Source: Rhodopseudomonas sp. P2A-2r
GTDB lineage: Bacteria > Pseudomonadota > Alphaproteobacteria > Rhizobiales > Xanthobacteraceae
Length of the DNA: 64,000 bases
Reading direction: 5' to 3'
NCBI RefSeq assembly: GCF_026015985.1
Contig: NZ_CP110389.1
Location: 558,001-622,000 of the forward strand
This document shows, piece after piece, positions 1-9,759 of this stretch. The position numbers were made by a program, and so were the translations under genes. How positions within the stretch are numbered: the stretch's first letter is position 1; each line of letters opens with the position of its first letter. The notes under the pieces are model-generated. The model was not told where the DNA came from. It saw only the letters and a program-made list of their open reading frames with translations, and ran no database searches.

Positions 1-1198
1 GGTGAGTTCGTCGATCAGCCCGAGCTCCACCGCGAGATTGATGAAGCTGCCCGGCGCCTGGATCACGCCGTTGTCGTCGCGCAGCCGCACCAGCGCCTCG
101 ATGCCCTTGATCTCGTGGGTCCTGATGTCGACCTTGGGCTGAAATGCGCAGCAGAACCGGCGGTCGAGGATCGCCAGCCGCAGCGCCTGCTCGGTCGCCA
201 TGCGCGCCAGCGCCTCGCGCTCCATGCCGGTATCGAAGAACGCCGCCGCGCCCTTGGTCTCGTTCTTGATGCGATACATCGCGATATCGGCGTTCTGGCT
301 CAGAACGTCGTAACTGCGGCCATGCTCGGGATACAGGCTGACGCCGATCGAGGCGGAGGCGAACAGTTCCGAGCCGTCGATGAAGAACGGCGCGCGCAGG
401 CGCGTCAGGACGAAGTCGATATACTCCGCCACTTCCGCGTCGCTCTGGATCGGATGCAGCAGCAGCAGGAATTCGTCGCCGGATATCCGCGACAGCATAT
501 CGGAGCCGCGCAGGTCGAGGGACAGCCGCCGGGAGAATTCGACCAGCAGCAGAATCGCCGATGGCGTGGCCGTAATAGTCATTGATGTGCTTGAAATGAT
601 CGATGTCGAGAAAGGCCAGCGCGAAGCGTTCCGGCGCGGCGTTGCTGGCGATGATGTCGCAGACCCGATTCTCGATCACCCGCCGCGACGGCAGCCCGGT
701 CAGTTTATCGAAATAGGCGCGGCGGAACAGGTCGTCCTCGACGGCCTTCTGCTGGCTGACGTCGCTGGCGCTGGACAGCAGCAGCATCCGGTCGCCGACC
801 TGCACCGGGCGGTGGCTGGTGAGGAACACCCGCTTGTTCTGGCCGTCGCTGACGCGCTCTTCGAAAACGGCCGAGCGCCCGGTGTTCAGCAGGTCGACTG
901 CGGTGTCGCGGCGGTGGTTGAGAGCCCGCGCCAGGAAATCGCTGTGCGAGGTGTCCGCGTTGAATTCTTCCGCAGGCGCGTTGAACTGGGCGGCTGCCGC
1001 GTCATTGACCAGCAGGAAACGACCGTCGCCGTCCTGAACGGTGACCGACGCAGGCATCAACCTGACGATTTCGCTCAGCAATGCCAGCGCCGCCTGCGCA
1101 TCGCCCGCCAGCGCGGTCAGCGATTCGGCGTCGCCACGGCTCAACGGATCACCTGCCAGAGTGAGGTCCGATCGATGATGATTTGCGCGCCCCTGCAT
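1..1198 (-). pseudogene. PAS-GGDEF-EAL signalling protein, 3' end outside window, frameshifted
   Basis: Translating the minus strand from the ATG at 1198 gives a PAS-like domain (about residues 40-150) and then the start of a GGDEF domain (LTGLPSRR, FLDIDHFKHIND). At residue 215 (D of GHAIGD, codon 556-554) the frame breaks at position 553. The other frame then continues correctly with LLVEFSRRL, ISGDEF, and the beginning of an EAL domain (AFQPKVDI, IEALVRLRD) to the window edge. The expected family pattern is GDxLL, so loss of two bases in one codon is the simplest explanation. The family makes or degrades cyclic di-GMP. The signature is SGDEF rather than GGDEF, a variant seen in active cyclases. 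The downstream EAL portion cannot be judged because it leaves the window. A GAGGG sequence lies 9 bases before the ATG. Confidence 0.85.
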
Positions 1199-1713
1199 AA
1201 GGAGGGACCCTCGCAAAGTCCGTTGTAGGTTTGGTTAAGCGGATCGCGGAAATTGCGGTATCCAGCTATACAAGACCGGGTTGCTGCAAATGCGGGCAAT
1301 CGTCCTTAACAGATCGTCAATACGGCGGACTAAAGCTGACCTCGATGGGGCGCTGCCGTATGCCCGGGGCCATCCGCTGTTGCCGGGCGATGTATTCCGG
1401 GTTTGAAATCCCGATTGTGATCTGGGCAGGCCGACACGATGCCTGGCCGGGCAGAGAGCAAGTTCCCGGAGCCGCGGCGACGATGCGATACGGCGCCTCC
1501 GGCGCGGAGAGCGTCGCAATCGATGGTTCCCTCGGGATTGCCGCAGAGAAAAATGCGCCTCTTGAACGCCCATCGCTGAAACAAACCCAGCGCCGATCGG
1601 CATGCCGGCAGTGCGCGCATCGCTATTTTTTCAGAGCTCTCGACACTCCCTGTGGCCGCTCCCATCATCTTCGCAGTCGAGGAATTGTGCGACGTCATGG
1701 CAGGAGCGATGGA
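1199..1713. other. Intergenic region between divergent GGDEF/EAL gene and ssuA
   Basis: About 515 bases with no convincing gene. Open frames on both strands here have no plausible start context and no recognisable product. The region must hold the promoters of the two divergent transcription units. I see no clear hairpin or known operator, and any sulfur-starvation control site could not be identified by eye. Confidence 0.5.
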
Positions 1714-2661
1714 ATGAAGCGCCGAGAATTTCTGCAGCTGTCGCTTGGCGCCGCCGCCGTGGCCGCATGGTCGGATGCACGCGCGCAAGTTACCGTGAAG
1801 GAGATCCGGATCGGCTACCAGAAGAACGGCGTGCTGGTGATCGCGCGGCAGCGCGCCGTGCTGGAGCAGCATTTTGCCCCGCAGGGCGTCGCCGTCAAAT
1901 GGGTCGAGTTCTCATCCGGGCCGCCGATGCTGGAAGCGATGAACGTCGGCAGCGTCGACTACGGCGCGGTCGGCGATTCGCCGCCGGTGTTCGCGCAGTC
2001 CGCAGGCGCTGCCATCGTCTACGCCGCCGGCCAGCCGGTCACCAACGGGCAGGGCATTCTGGTGCCGGCGCAATCGGCCATCCGCAGCATTGCCGATCTC
2101 AAGGGCAAGCGGATCGGCTTCACCAAGGGATCGAGCGCGCACAACATCGTGGTGCAGACGCTCGAGAAAGCCGGCCTGACCTATGCCGACATCACCCCAG
2201 TCTATCTGACGCCGCCCGACGCCGGCCCGGCCTTTGCCAACGGCAGCATCGATGCCTGGGCGATCTGGGATCCGTATTTCGCCATCGCTGAGACCAAGCA
2301 GAACGGCCGCATCCTGGTCAACGCTTCCGACATTACCAAGACCAACTCCTTCTACATCGCCAATCGCGATTTCGCGAAGAACCATGGCGCGGTGCTGCAG
2401 CAGATCGTCGATGTCACGGCGCAGGCGGCGAAATGGGCGGAAGCCCATCGTGACGACGTGGCAAAATCGCTGAGCGCCGTGACCGGCATTCCGCTGGATA
2501 TCCAGACCATCGCCGCCAGGCGCTCGTCTTTCGCGGTCGGCCCGATGACCGACGACATCGTCGCCACCCAGCAGGGTGTTGCCGACCGGTTCTTCAAGCT
2601 CGGCCTGATTCCGAAGCCGGTCGTCGTGCGCGACGCCGTGTGGAAGCCGACGCAGACCTGA
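1714..2661 (+). CDS. ssuA: Aliphatic sulfonate ABC transporter substrate-binding protein
   Basis: A 315-residue periplasmic binding protein that should capture alkanesulfonates for import. The N-terminus has a twin-arginine-type leader (KRREFLQLS, then a hydrophobic stretch ending near ARAQ). The mature part follows the SsuA/NMT1 fold, with IRIGYQKNG, VDYGAVGDSPP and KGSSAHN. The ATG at 1714 was chosen over a much longer upstream open frame because an AGGAG lies just upstream and the leader begins there. It is the first gene of a run continuing with ssuD, ssuC, ssuB and a flavin reductase, the classic gene set for using organosulfonates as a sulfur source. Such operons are normally induced by sulfate limitation through CysB/Cbl-type regulators, but none is encoded here. 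Confidence 0.93.
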   Translation: MKRREFLQLSLGAAAVAAWSDARAQVTVKEIRIGYQKNGVLVIARQRAVLEQHFAPQGVAVKWVEFSSGPPMLEAMNVGSVDYGAVGDSPPVFAQSAGAAIVYAAGQPVTNGQGILVPAQSAIRSIADLKGKRIGFTKGSSAHNIVVQTLEKAGLTYADITPVYLTPPDAGPAFANGSIDAWAIWDPYFAIAETKQNGRILVNASDITKTNSFYIANRDFAKNHGAVLQQIVDVTAQAAKWAEAHRDDVAKSLSAVTGIPLDIQTIAARRSSFAVGPMTDDIVATQQGVADRFFKLGLIPKPVVVRDAVWKPTQT

Positions 2662-2688
2662 CAATCCGAATCTTGAAAAGGCATTCCA

Positions 2689-3858
2689 ATGAGTAACGCA
2701 TCGTCCAGCGCCAATGTCCTCTGGTTCCTGCCGACCCACGGCGACGGCCGCTATCTCGCGACAACCACCGGCGGCCGCGAAGTCAACTTCAACTATCTCC
2801 GGCAGATCGCCCAGGCCGCCGACCAGCTCGGCTAGTACGGCGTGCTGCTGCCGACCGGGCGCTCCTGCGAGGATTCCTGGGTGGTGGCTTCGGCGGTGGC
2901 GCCGTGGACCGAGCGGTTGCGCTATCTGGTGGCGGTCCGGCCCGGCCTGCAGTCGCCGACGGTGGCGGCGCGCATGACCGCGACGCTCGATCGCGTCACC
3001 AACGGGCGGCTGCTGATCAACGTCGTCACCGGTGGCGATCCCGTGGAGAACAAGGGCGACGGCGTGTTCCTCGCCCATGACGAGCGCTATGCGGTGACGC
3101 GCGAGTTCCTCAACGTCTACAGCGACCTGCTCGCGGGCAAGACGGTCAACGTGCAGGGCAAGCATATCAGCATCGAGGACGGGCGCCTGCTGTTCCCACC
3201 CGTACAGTCGCCGCGCCCGCCGCTGTATTTCGGCGGCTCGTCCGATGCGGGCATCGACGTCGCCGTCGACACCGTCGACAAGTATCTCACCTGGGGCGAG
3301 CCGCCGGCGGATGTCGCCGACAAGATCCGGCGCGTCAGGGCGGTGGCCGACAAGCGCGGACGCAAGCTGTCATTCGGCATCCGCCTGCATGTGATTGTGC
3401 GCGAGACCAACGAGGCCGCCTGGAAGGCGGCGGAAGAATTGATCCAGTACGTGACCGACGAGACGGTGGCGGCCGCGCAGAAGAGTTTTGCGCGCATGGA
3501 TTCGGTCGGCCAGCAACGCATGGCGCAGCTACATGGCGGGCGACGCGACAAGCTCGAGATCAGCCCCAACCTGTGGGCCGGCGTCGGCCTGGTGCGCGGC
3601 GGTGCCGGCACCGCACTGGTCGGCGACCCGCAAACGGTGGCTGCGCGCATCAAGGAATATCAGGACGTCGGGGTCGATACCTTCATCATGTCCGGCTATC
3701 CGCATCTCGAAGAGGCCTACCGCTTCGCCGAGCTGGTGTTCCCGCTGCTGTCGCTGCGGCAGAGCGACAATGTCACGGAGCTGCGCTCGCGCAGCCAGAT
3801 CGGTGAAGTCATTGCCAACGGCCACGAGCCGCTGGTCAAGCAGGTCTCGCAGTCATGA
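2689..3858 (+). pseudogene. ssuD: FMNH2-dependent alkanesulfonate monooxygenase, interrupted by an in-frame TAG
   Basis: The reading frame from ATG 2689 to TGA 3858 matches SsuD along its whole length (390 codons): [11 protein letters not shown] at the start, [55 protein letters not shown]. SsuD cleaves alkanesulfonates to aldehyde and sulfite using reduced FMN. Codon 49 (2833-2835) is TAG, within [17 protein letters not shown], where the family normally has an aromatic residue (E. coli SsuD has GYTGVLIPTG). A single substitution from TAC or TAT explains it. The conserved Cys and the Arg/His of GIRLHV lie downstream, so a product ending at residue 48 would be inactive. No good start follows the stop. 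The stop codon overlaps the ssuC start (ATGA). Confidence 0.93.
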
Positions 3859-4661
3859 GCATCGTTGAAATTCTCCCCCGCGTTCGTGCGTTCAGGCTGC
3901 CGCGGGTCGACGGTCTAACCCAGTGGATCGTGCCACTGGCCCTCATTCTGGTCTGGCAGCTGGCATCGGTGACCGGCTTCATGCCGGCGCGGGTGATGCC
4001 GGCGCCGAGCGATGTGGCGCTGGCCGGCTGGAAATTGCTGCTGTCGGGCGAATTGGCGCAGAATATCTGGGTGTCGTTCTGGCGTGCCAGTGTCGGCTTC
4101 CTCATCGGCGGCAGCATCGGCTTTGCCTTCGGCCTCGCCAACGGCCTCTCGCAGCTGAGCAGCAAGCTGACCGACACGACGCTGCAGATGGTGCGCAACG
4201 TGCCGCATCTGGCGCTGATCCCGCTGGTGATCCTGTGGTTCGGCATCGACGAATCCGCAAAACTGTTCCTGGTGGCGCTCGGCGTGTTCTTTCCGATCTA
4301 CCTCAACACGCTGCACGGCATCCGCACCGTCGACCCGCAGCTCATCGAGATGGGCCGCATCTACGGCATGAGCAATGGCGAGCTGTTCCGCCGGGTGATC
4401 TTCCCCGGCGCGCTGCCGTCGATCTTCGTCGGCGTGCGATTCGCGCTCGGCATCATGTGGCTGACTCTGATCGTGGCGGAGACCATCGCGGCGTCGTCGG
4501 GGCTCGGCTACATGGCGATGCAGGCCCGCGAATTCATGCAGATCGACGTCGTCGTGCTGAGCATCCTGATCTACGCCCTGCTCGGCAAGGTCGCCGACAG
4601 CGCCTCGCGCCTGCTGGAGCGGCTGACGCTGTCCTGGCATCCGGCGTTCCAGAAACAGTGA
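3855..4661 (+). CDS. ssuC: Sulfonate ABC transporter permease
   Basis: A 268-residue inner-membrane permease with about six hydrophobic segments. The EAA loop that contacts the ATPase is visible ([17 protein letters not shown] followed by FPGALPS, about residues 156-180). The start ATG at 3855 overlaps the ssuD stop by four bases, suggesting translational coupling. Together with SsuA and SsuB it forms the alkanesulfonate importer. The interrupted ssuD upstream could reduce its expression through polarity, which is inference. Confidence 0.93.
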   Translation: MSIVEILPRVRAFRLPRVDGLTQWIVPLALILVWQLASVTGFMPARVMPAPSDVALAGWKLLLSGELAQNIWVSFWRASVGFLIGGSIGFAFGLANGLSQLSSKLTDTTLQMVRNVPHLALIPLVILWFGIDESAKLFLVALGVFFPIYLNTLHGIRTVDPQLIEMGRIYGMSNGELFRRVIFPGALPSIFVGVRFALGIMWLTLIVAETIAASSGLGYMAMQAREFMQIDVVVLSILIYALLGKVADSASRLLERLTLSWHPAFQKQ

Positions 4662-4673
4662 GCAGGGCTCACA

Positions 4674-5540
4674 GTGAGCAAGAGCTTGAGAGTGAACATG
4701 CAGCAGCCCCTTCGTTTTGTTCCCGTGGACGCCGAATTGGCCGACCCGCAGGATTATGTCGGGCAGGCGCGTGACACGCGCCGCGCCTCGCAGGCACCGT
4801 CGCGTGGCCTCGGCCTGACCATCCGCGGCCTGCGAAAATCCTTCGGCGACAACGAGGTGCTGCGCGGCATCGACCTGCACATCCCCGCCGGACAGTTCGT
4901 CGCCATTGTCGGCCGCAGCGGCTGCGGCAAGAGCACCCTGCTGCGATTGATCGCCGGACTCGACAAGCCCAGCGCCGGCAGTATCAGCTTCGGCGAAGAG
5001 GCGCGCGCCGAAGACATTCGCGTCATGTTCCAGGAGCCGCGGCTGCTGCCGTGGGCCCGCGTGCTGTCCAATGTGGAAGTCGGTCTTGGCCGCGACCGCA
5101 CCTCGGCGGATGCGAAAGCGCGCGCCGAACGCGCGCTCGGTGAGGTCGGTCTTGCGGACAAGCGTGATCAGTGGCCGGCGGTGCTGTCCGGCGGCCAGAA
5201 GCAGCGCGTGGCCTTGGCGCGGGCGCTGGTCAGCCAACCCAAGGTGCTGGCCTTCGACGAGCCGCTCGGCGCGCTGGACGCGCTGACGCGGATCTCGATG
5301 CAGCGGCTGCTCGGCCGGGTCTGGCACGATCAGGCATTTACGGCGATCCTCGTCACGCATGATGTTTCGGAAGCCGTGGCGCTGGCCGACCGCGTACTCG
5401 TGATCGAGGACGGTCGCATCGCTCATGATATCCATGTCGACGTGCCGCGACCACGGCAGCGCGGCTCGGCTGACCTCGCCGCCCTTGAAGGCGGCATCCT
5501 GCGCGACCTTCTCAAGGGCGACGATTCAACGGATTTGTGA
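4674..5540 (+). CDS. ssuB: Sulfonate ABC transporter ATP-binding protein
   Basis: A 288-residue ATPase that energises sulfonate import. Walker A is GRSGCGKS (about 80-87), the Q loop [11 protein letters not shown], the signature LSGGQKQR and Walker B VLAFDEP. The H-loop is in LVTHDVSEA. The start is uncertain: GTG at 4674 gives a longer N-terminus, and ATG at 4698 is in frame with a GAGAG upstream. The gap to ssuC is 12 bases. A flavin reductase gene follows after seven bases. Confidence 0.92.
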   Translation: MSKSLRVNMQQPLRFVPVDAELADPQDYVGQARDTRRASQAPSRGLGLTIRGLRKSFGDNEVLRGIDLHIPAGQFVAIVGRSGCGKSTLLRLIAGLDKPSAGSISFGEEARAEDIRVMFQEPRLLPWARVLSNVEVGLGRDRTSADAKARAERALGEVGLADKRDQWPAVLSGGQKQRVALARALVSQPKVLAFDEPLGALDALTRISMQRLLGRVWHDQAFTAILVTHDVSEAVALADRVLVIEDGRIAHDIHVDVPRPRQRGSADLAALEGGILRDLLKGDDSTDL

Positions 5541-5547
5541 GGACACC

Positions 5548-6132
5548 ATGAACTGCGTCGTGCGCAACATCAAAACCGGCCGCGATATTTCCTCCGGCGA
5601 ATTCCGTGGCGCCATGCGCGCGCTGGCCTGCGGCGTCAGCGTCATCACCGTGGGCCGCGGCAGCGACATCTCCGGTATGACGGTCACCTCGGTGTCGTCG
5701 CTGTCGGTGGAACCGCCGACCTTGATGGTCAGCGTCAACCGGCAGTCGTCGTCGTGGCCGCTGCTGCAGCGCTACGGCGCGTTCGGCGTCAACATCCTCA
5801 CGGCGGAACAGCTCGACATTGCCGAACGCTTTTCCGGCAAGGACGGCCTGAAAGGCGCTGCCCGCTTCAACGGCGCGCAATGGGTGACGCGCGCCACCGG
5901 GGTGCCGCTGCTGGTCGGCGGCCTCGCCTCGATCGATTGCGAGGTCGAGGAAGTGATCGAGCGACATTCCCACGCCATTGTCATCGGCCGCGTCAGGGAC
6001 GTGCTGACCTCGGTGCCGACCTCGGCGCTGACTTATTGGGACGGCCAGTATGTGGCCGTCGACCAGAACGAGGACGCGCTGCGGCTGGCTCAGGTCAGTC
6101 TGCCCAACTCGCGCGGGCTGCGGGAGATCTGA
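5548..6132 (+). CDS. Flavin reductase family protein (probable FMN reductase for SsuD)
   Basis: A 194-residue protein of the HpaC-like flavin reductase family, with the typical features GVSVITV, SGMTVTSVSSLSVEPP, NILTAEQ, AERFSG and HAIVIGRV. It would use NAD(P)H to reduce FMN, which SsuD needs as cosubstrate. It occupies the position of ssuE but belongs to a different fold family from E. coli SsuE. The start ATG at 5548 follows GTGAGGA. It is the last gene of the operon. With ssuD interrupted, its product might serve other flavin-dependent enzymes. Confidence 0.88.
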   Translation: MNCVVRNIKTGRDISSGEFRGAMRALACGVSVITVGRGSDISGMTVTSVSSLSVEPPTLMVSVNRQSSSWPLLQRYGAFGVNILTAEQLDIAERFSGKDGLKGAARFNGAQWVTRATGVPLLVGGLASIDCEVEEVIERHSHAIVIGRVRDVLTSVPTSALTYWDGQYVAVDQNEDALRLAQVSLPNSRGLREI

Positions 6133-6191
6133 TGGTCCTGTCATCCCGTGGCCGGTCGGCTTTCGCCGCTCACGCCCCGGAATGATGCACG

Positions 6192-8417
6192 TCATTTCGT
6201 CAGCAGCGCATAAGCCCCGTTCCAGTCATCCGGCGGCGGCGACTGCCTGTAAGCGTGAAGCCGCTTCTCATACAGGTTATACAGCAGCTCCAGCAGATGA
6301 CCGACGTCGGACTTGCGGCCGCGCTCGATGGCGAACAGCGCGCCGTCCCAGTCGCGGCTGCGATAGCAGGCCAGCATCTCGATGGTCAGCTTGCGCAGCC
6401 GCTGGAAGCGTTCCGACTGCGCCATGTCCTCGCGGCCGGCGACGGCATAGATCACTTCCGGCTCCTTCTTGCCCTTCACCATGATGAAATCGAGCTCGAG
6501 GATCGCGAACCTGTCTTTCGCAGCCAGCGCCGTCTTTGAGCCGACGATGATGGGAAAGCCGTACTCCTTGGACTGGCCCTCCAGTCGCGAGGCGAGGTTG
6601 ACGCTGTCGCCGAGCACGGAATAGTCGAACCGCAGGTCGGAGCCCATATTGCCGACCACGCAGGTGCCGGTGTTGAGGCCGATGCCGACCTGCATGGGGA
6701 TATAGACGTGGCCGCCCTGCTGCGCCTCGATCTCGCGTTCGCGGTTGAGGGCGTCGATGCGCTCCAGCATGTCGAGGGCGGCGGCGCAGGAATTGATTTC
6801 GTGTTCGGCGTCGTCGAGCGGCGCGTTCCAGAACGCCATGATGGCGTCGCCCATGTACTTGTCGATGGTGCCCTTGCGGTCGAGGATGGCGTTGGTCAGC
6901 GGCGTCAGGAAGCGGTTCATCAGCGTCGTCAGGCCGTGCGGGTCGTGCTTGTAGGATTCCGAGATCGCGGTGAAGCCGCGCACGTCCGAGAACATGATGG
7001 TCATCTCGCGCTCCTCGCCGCCGAGCACCAGCTTCTCCGGCGATTGCGCGAGCTGCTCGACCAGCGCCGGCGAGAGATATTGGCTGAACGCCGAGCGGAT
7101 GCGGCGGCGCTGGCGCTGTTCGCGGACGAAGTTGCTGAAGATCAGCGTCAGGTAGATCAGCGTGGTCGACAGCAGCGGATAGGTGAAGTCGAGCAGCAGA
7201 CGGTGTTGCGAATAGAAATACCAGGACGTGCCGACCAGCAATGTGGCGATCAGGGCGCCGACCGCGATCAGGGTGACAGGGCCGAACATCGGCGCCAGCC
7301 AGATGACGAGAATGCCGAGCAGCAGCGCTGTGCACAACTCCGCGCCGATCGCGTAATTCGGCTGCGACAGCACCGTGCGGGTCAGCGCGCTTTCCAGCAC
7401 TTGGGCGTGGATCTCGACGCCGGGCAGCACCGGATCGATCGGCGTGGTCTTGGTGTCGAGCAGCCCGACCGACGAAGTGCCGATCAGCACCAGCCTGCCG
7501 GCAATGCGCTCCGGCGGCACCGTGCCGTCCAGCACGTCGGCGGCGGAGACGTAGATGGCCGGGTCGCTTTTCGCGAAATGCACCCACAACTGCCCGTTGC
7601 GGTCGGTGGGGATTTCGAAGCCCTTGACCGCAATGCTCTTGATACCGGCGCGGTCGGACTTGATGAAGATGGTGTCGGTGCCGGTCGCCACCCGCAGCAT
7701 CTCGAAGGTCAGGGACGGCATGGTGACGCCCTGCGCCTGCATCATCATGGGCACGCGGCGCACGATGCCGTCGCGCTCGTTGCGGATGCTGAACAGCCCG
7801 CGGCCGGAGGCGGCTTTTTCAAGCTCCGGCACGTTGCGCAGCAGTCCCGGAAAACTTACGAGAAACGGCTGCGGATCGCCGCCGAGCATCGCCAGCCCGG
7901 TCGCCGGCCGCGACGCGTCGAGTGCCGGACCCGCCATCGCCAGTCCGGATTCGCCGAGCACGACGCGTGAGCGCTGCACGGCGTCGGCGAACAGCCGGTC
8001 GTTGCTCGGCAATGCGCGGAGCATGGCGCGGGTGGCGTCGTCGAGCCCGGCAATGGCGTCGGCGGCAATGGCGGGATTGGTCCGGTCCGGCTCCGGAAAC
8101 GCGATGTCGAAGGCGATGACTACGGCTTTCAGCCGGGTCAGGTTGGTGACGAGATCGGCGATGCGGGTGCGCGGCCAGGGAAACTGGCCGTATTTCCTGA
8201 GGCTCGCCTCGTCGATATCGACGATGACCACGGGCCGGGCGGTCTTCACGCGCGGGGCGATGAGCTGGTAGGTGTCGAAGGTGCGCAGCCGCAGCTCCTC
8301 GGTCACCGGGAGGTCGGCGATCCGCGCCAGCGCCAGAGCGATCAGCAGCGCGACGCACAGCGCGCGGGCAAAGCCGAACCGCCGCGCCAGCCGTCGCACC
8401 CGCCGGAACCTGATCAT
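6192..8417 (-). CDS. CHASE2-domain class III adenylate cyclase
   Basis: A 741-residue membrane protein: one N-terminal hydrophobic segment (about 15-35), an extracytoplasmic CHASE2 sensor (about 37-340), three membrane segments (about 345-435) and a C-terminal class III nucleotide cyclase domain. Both metal-binding aspartates are visible (FSDVRGFT and YMGDAIMAFW). The Lys of DKYMGD and the Asp of FDYSVLGDSVN fit ATP specificity, and the transition-state Asn/Arg occur in VNLASRLE, so it should be an active adenylate cyclase. It starts 22 bases after the HlyD-like gene on the same strand, so it is probably the last gene of the type I secretion operon. That association is unusual. Confidence 0.9.
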   Translation of the reverse strand: MIRFRRVRRLARRFGFARALCVALLIALALARIADLPVTEELRLRTFDTYQLIAPRVKTARPVVIVDIDEASLRKYGQFPWPRTRIADLVTNLTRLKAVVIAFDIAFPEPDRTNPAIAADAIAGLDDATRAMLRALPSNDRLFADAVQRSRVVLGESGLAMAGPALDASRPATGLAMLGGDPQPFLVSFPGLLRNVPELEKAASGRGLFSIRNERDGIVRRVPMMMQAQGVTMPSLTFEMLRVATGTDTIFIKSDRAGIKSIAVKGFEIPTDRNGQLWVHFAKSDPAIYVSAADVLDGTVPPERIAGRLVLIGTSSVGLLDTKTTPIDPVLPGVEIHAQVLESALTRTVLSQPNYAIGAELCTALLLGILVIWLAPMFGPVTLIAVGALIATLLVGTSWYFYSQHRLLLDFTYPLLSTTLIYLTLIFSNFVREQRQRRRIRSAFSQYLSPALVEQLAQSPEKLVLGGEEREMTIMFSDVRGFTAISESYKHDPHGLTTLMNRFLTPLTNAILDRKGTIDKYMGDAIMAFWNAPLDDAEHEINSCAAALDMLERIDALNREREIEAQQGGHVYIPMQVGIGLNTGTCVVGNMGSDLRFDYSVLGDSVNLASRLEGQSKEYGFPIIVGSKTALAAKDRFAILELDFIMVKGKKEPEVIYAVAGREDMAQSERFQRLRKLTIEMLACYRSRDWDGALFAIERGRKSDVGHLLELLYNLYEKRLHAYRQSPPPDDWNGAYALLTK

Positions 8418-8439
8418 GGCGATGTCATGCCGGCTCGCG

Positions 8440-9759
8440 TCACTTTTCCCGGAACGCGCGCATCAGCTGGTCGCTCAGCGGCTTGACCAGATAGGCCAGC
8501 ATGGTGCGGTCGCCGGTCTGCACGAAGGCTTCCACGGGCATGCCGGGAATCAGCCGGACGTCGCCGAGCCGCGCAATCTCCTCGGGCGGCATCGAAATGC
8601 GAATAGTGTAGTAGCTCTGTCCGGTGCGCTGGTCGGTGGTGACGTCCGGCGACACCCGCGTCACCACGCCGTTCAGCTCGGGCGTGGTGCGCTGGTTGAA
8701 GGCCGACAGACGCAGCAGCGTCTTCTGGCCGATCACCAGTTTGTCGATATCCTGCGGATTGACGCGGGCCTCCACCGAGAGGCTGTCGGTCTGCGGCACG
8801 ATCAGCATGATGGCGTCGCCGGCGGTGATCACGCCGCCGACGGTGTGCACGGTGGATTGCAGCACCATGCCGTCCTGCGGCGCGCGGATGTCTATGCGCC
8901 GCAACTGGTCCTCGGCGGTGACCTTGCGCTCGACGAACTCGCCGATCTTGTCGTTGGTCTCGCGCAGGTCCTTGGAGACCTCGGACACCAGGTCCTTGTC
9001 GATCTGGATGATCTGCAACTCGGTCTCGGTGATCTTGCCGCGGGCCTGGGCCCGCGCCGCCATGAACTGGGCGCGCTCGCCGGCCAGCCTTGCCGCGTCG
9101 CGCTCCAGCACGGTCAGCCGCGAGATCTGCACCAGCTGCTGGTTGTACAGTCCGCGGACACCGATCAGTTCCTTTTCGACCAGCGCCATCTCGCTGGTCT
9201 TGGCGGCTTCCTGCGCGGTCAGGCCGCCGATTTCCTCGTTGAGCTGGGCGATGCGTTCGCGCAGCTGCGCCTTCTGGCCGATGCGTCCGGTGGAGCGGAC
9301 GTTGAACAGCTTGGTCTCGCTGGCGATCACGTTCTTGACGTCGTCGTCGGCAATCTGTTCGAGCAGGACGGCAGGAAAGCTGATCCGCTCGGCGCCGCGC
9401 TGCTCGGCCTCAAGGCGGGCGGCGCGTGCCCACAGCCCGTTGAGGTTCTTGGTGACGATGGCGAGGCCGGCCTTGGTGACGGTGTCGTCGAGCCGCACCA
9501 CGACGTCGCCGGCCTTGACCACGTCGCCGTCGCGGGCGCGCAGTTCGCCGACCACGCCGCCGGTGGGATGCTGCACCTTCTTGACGTTGGAATCGACCAC
9601 CACCGCGCCCGGCGCGATCAGCGCCCCGGAGATCTGCGCGGTCGCGGCCCAGCCGCCGATGCCGCCGGCGAGGACGAGCACCACCACCAGCCCGATCACC
9701 AGATGCAGGCGGATGGAGCGATGCGATCGGGTTGGCGATCCGGTTGACTTGGCGGTCAT
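8440..9759 (-). CDS. Type I secretion periplasmic adaptor (HlyD/PrsE family)
   Basis: A 439-residue membrane fusion protein linking the inner-membrane secretion ABC protein to an outer-membrane TolC-type channel. It has a short cytoplasmic tail, one membrane segment (about 20-42), a lipoyl-like half (GVVGELRARDGDVVKAGDVVVRLD), a long alpha-helical hairpin (about 100-270) and the second half with IRAPQDGMVLQ. The C-terminus contains the family's RLIPGMPVEAFVQTGDRT region. Its start overlaps the stop of the upstream ABC gene by four bases, indicating coupling. No TolC-type gene is present in the window. Confidence 0.92.
   Translation of the reverse strand: MTAKSTGSPTRSHRSIRLHLVIGLVVVLVLAGGIGGWAATAQISGALIAPGAVVVDSNVKKVQHPTGGVVGELRARDGDVVKAGDVVVRLDDTVTKAGLAIVTKNLNGLWARAARLEAEQRGAERISFPAVLLEQIADDDVKNVIASETKLFNVRSTGRIGQKAQLRERIAQLNEEIGGLTAQEAAKTSEMALVEKELIGVRGLYNQQLVQISRLTVLERDAARLAGERAQFMAARAQARGKITETELQIIQIDKDLVSEVSKDLRETNDKIGEFVERKVTAEDQLRRIDIRAPQDGMVLQSTVHTVGGVITAGDAIMLIVPQTDSLSVEARVNPQDIDKLVIGQKTLLRLSAFNQRTTPELNGVVTRVSPDVTTDQRTGQSYYTIRISMPPEEIARLGDVRLIPGMPVEAFVQTGDRTMLAYLVKPLSDQLMRAFREK

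Noticed and set aside
3915..5435. Long open frame on the minus strand across ssuC and ssuB
   Set aside because: It is antisense to genes with clear permease and ATPase motifs and encodes an Arg/His/Gln-rich, low-complexity sequence typical of high-GC shadow frames.
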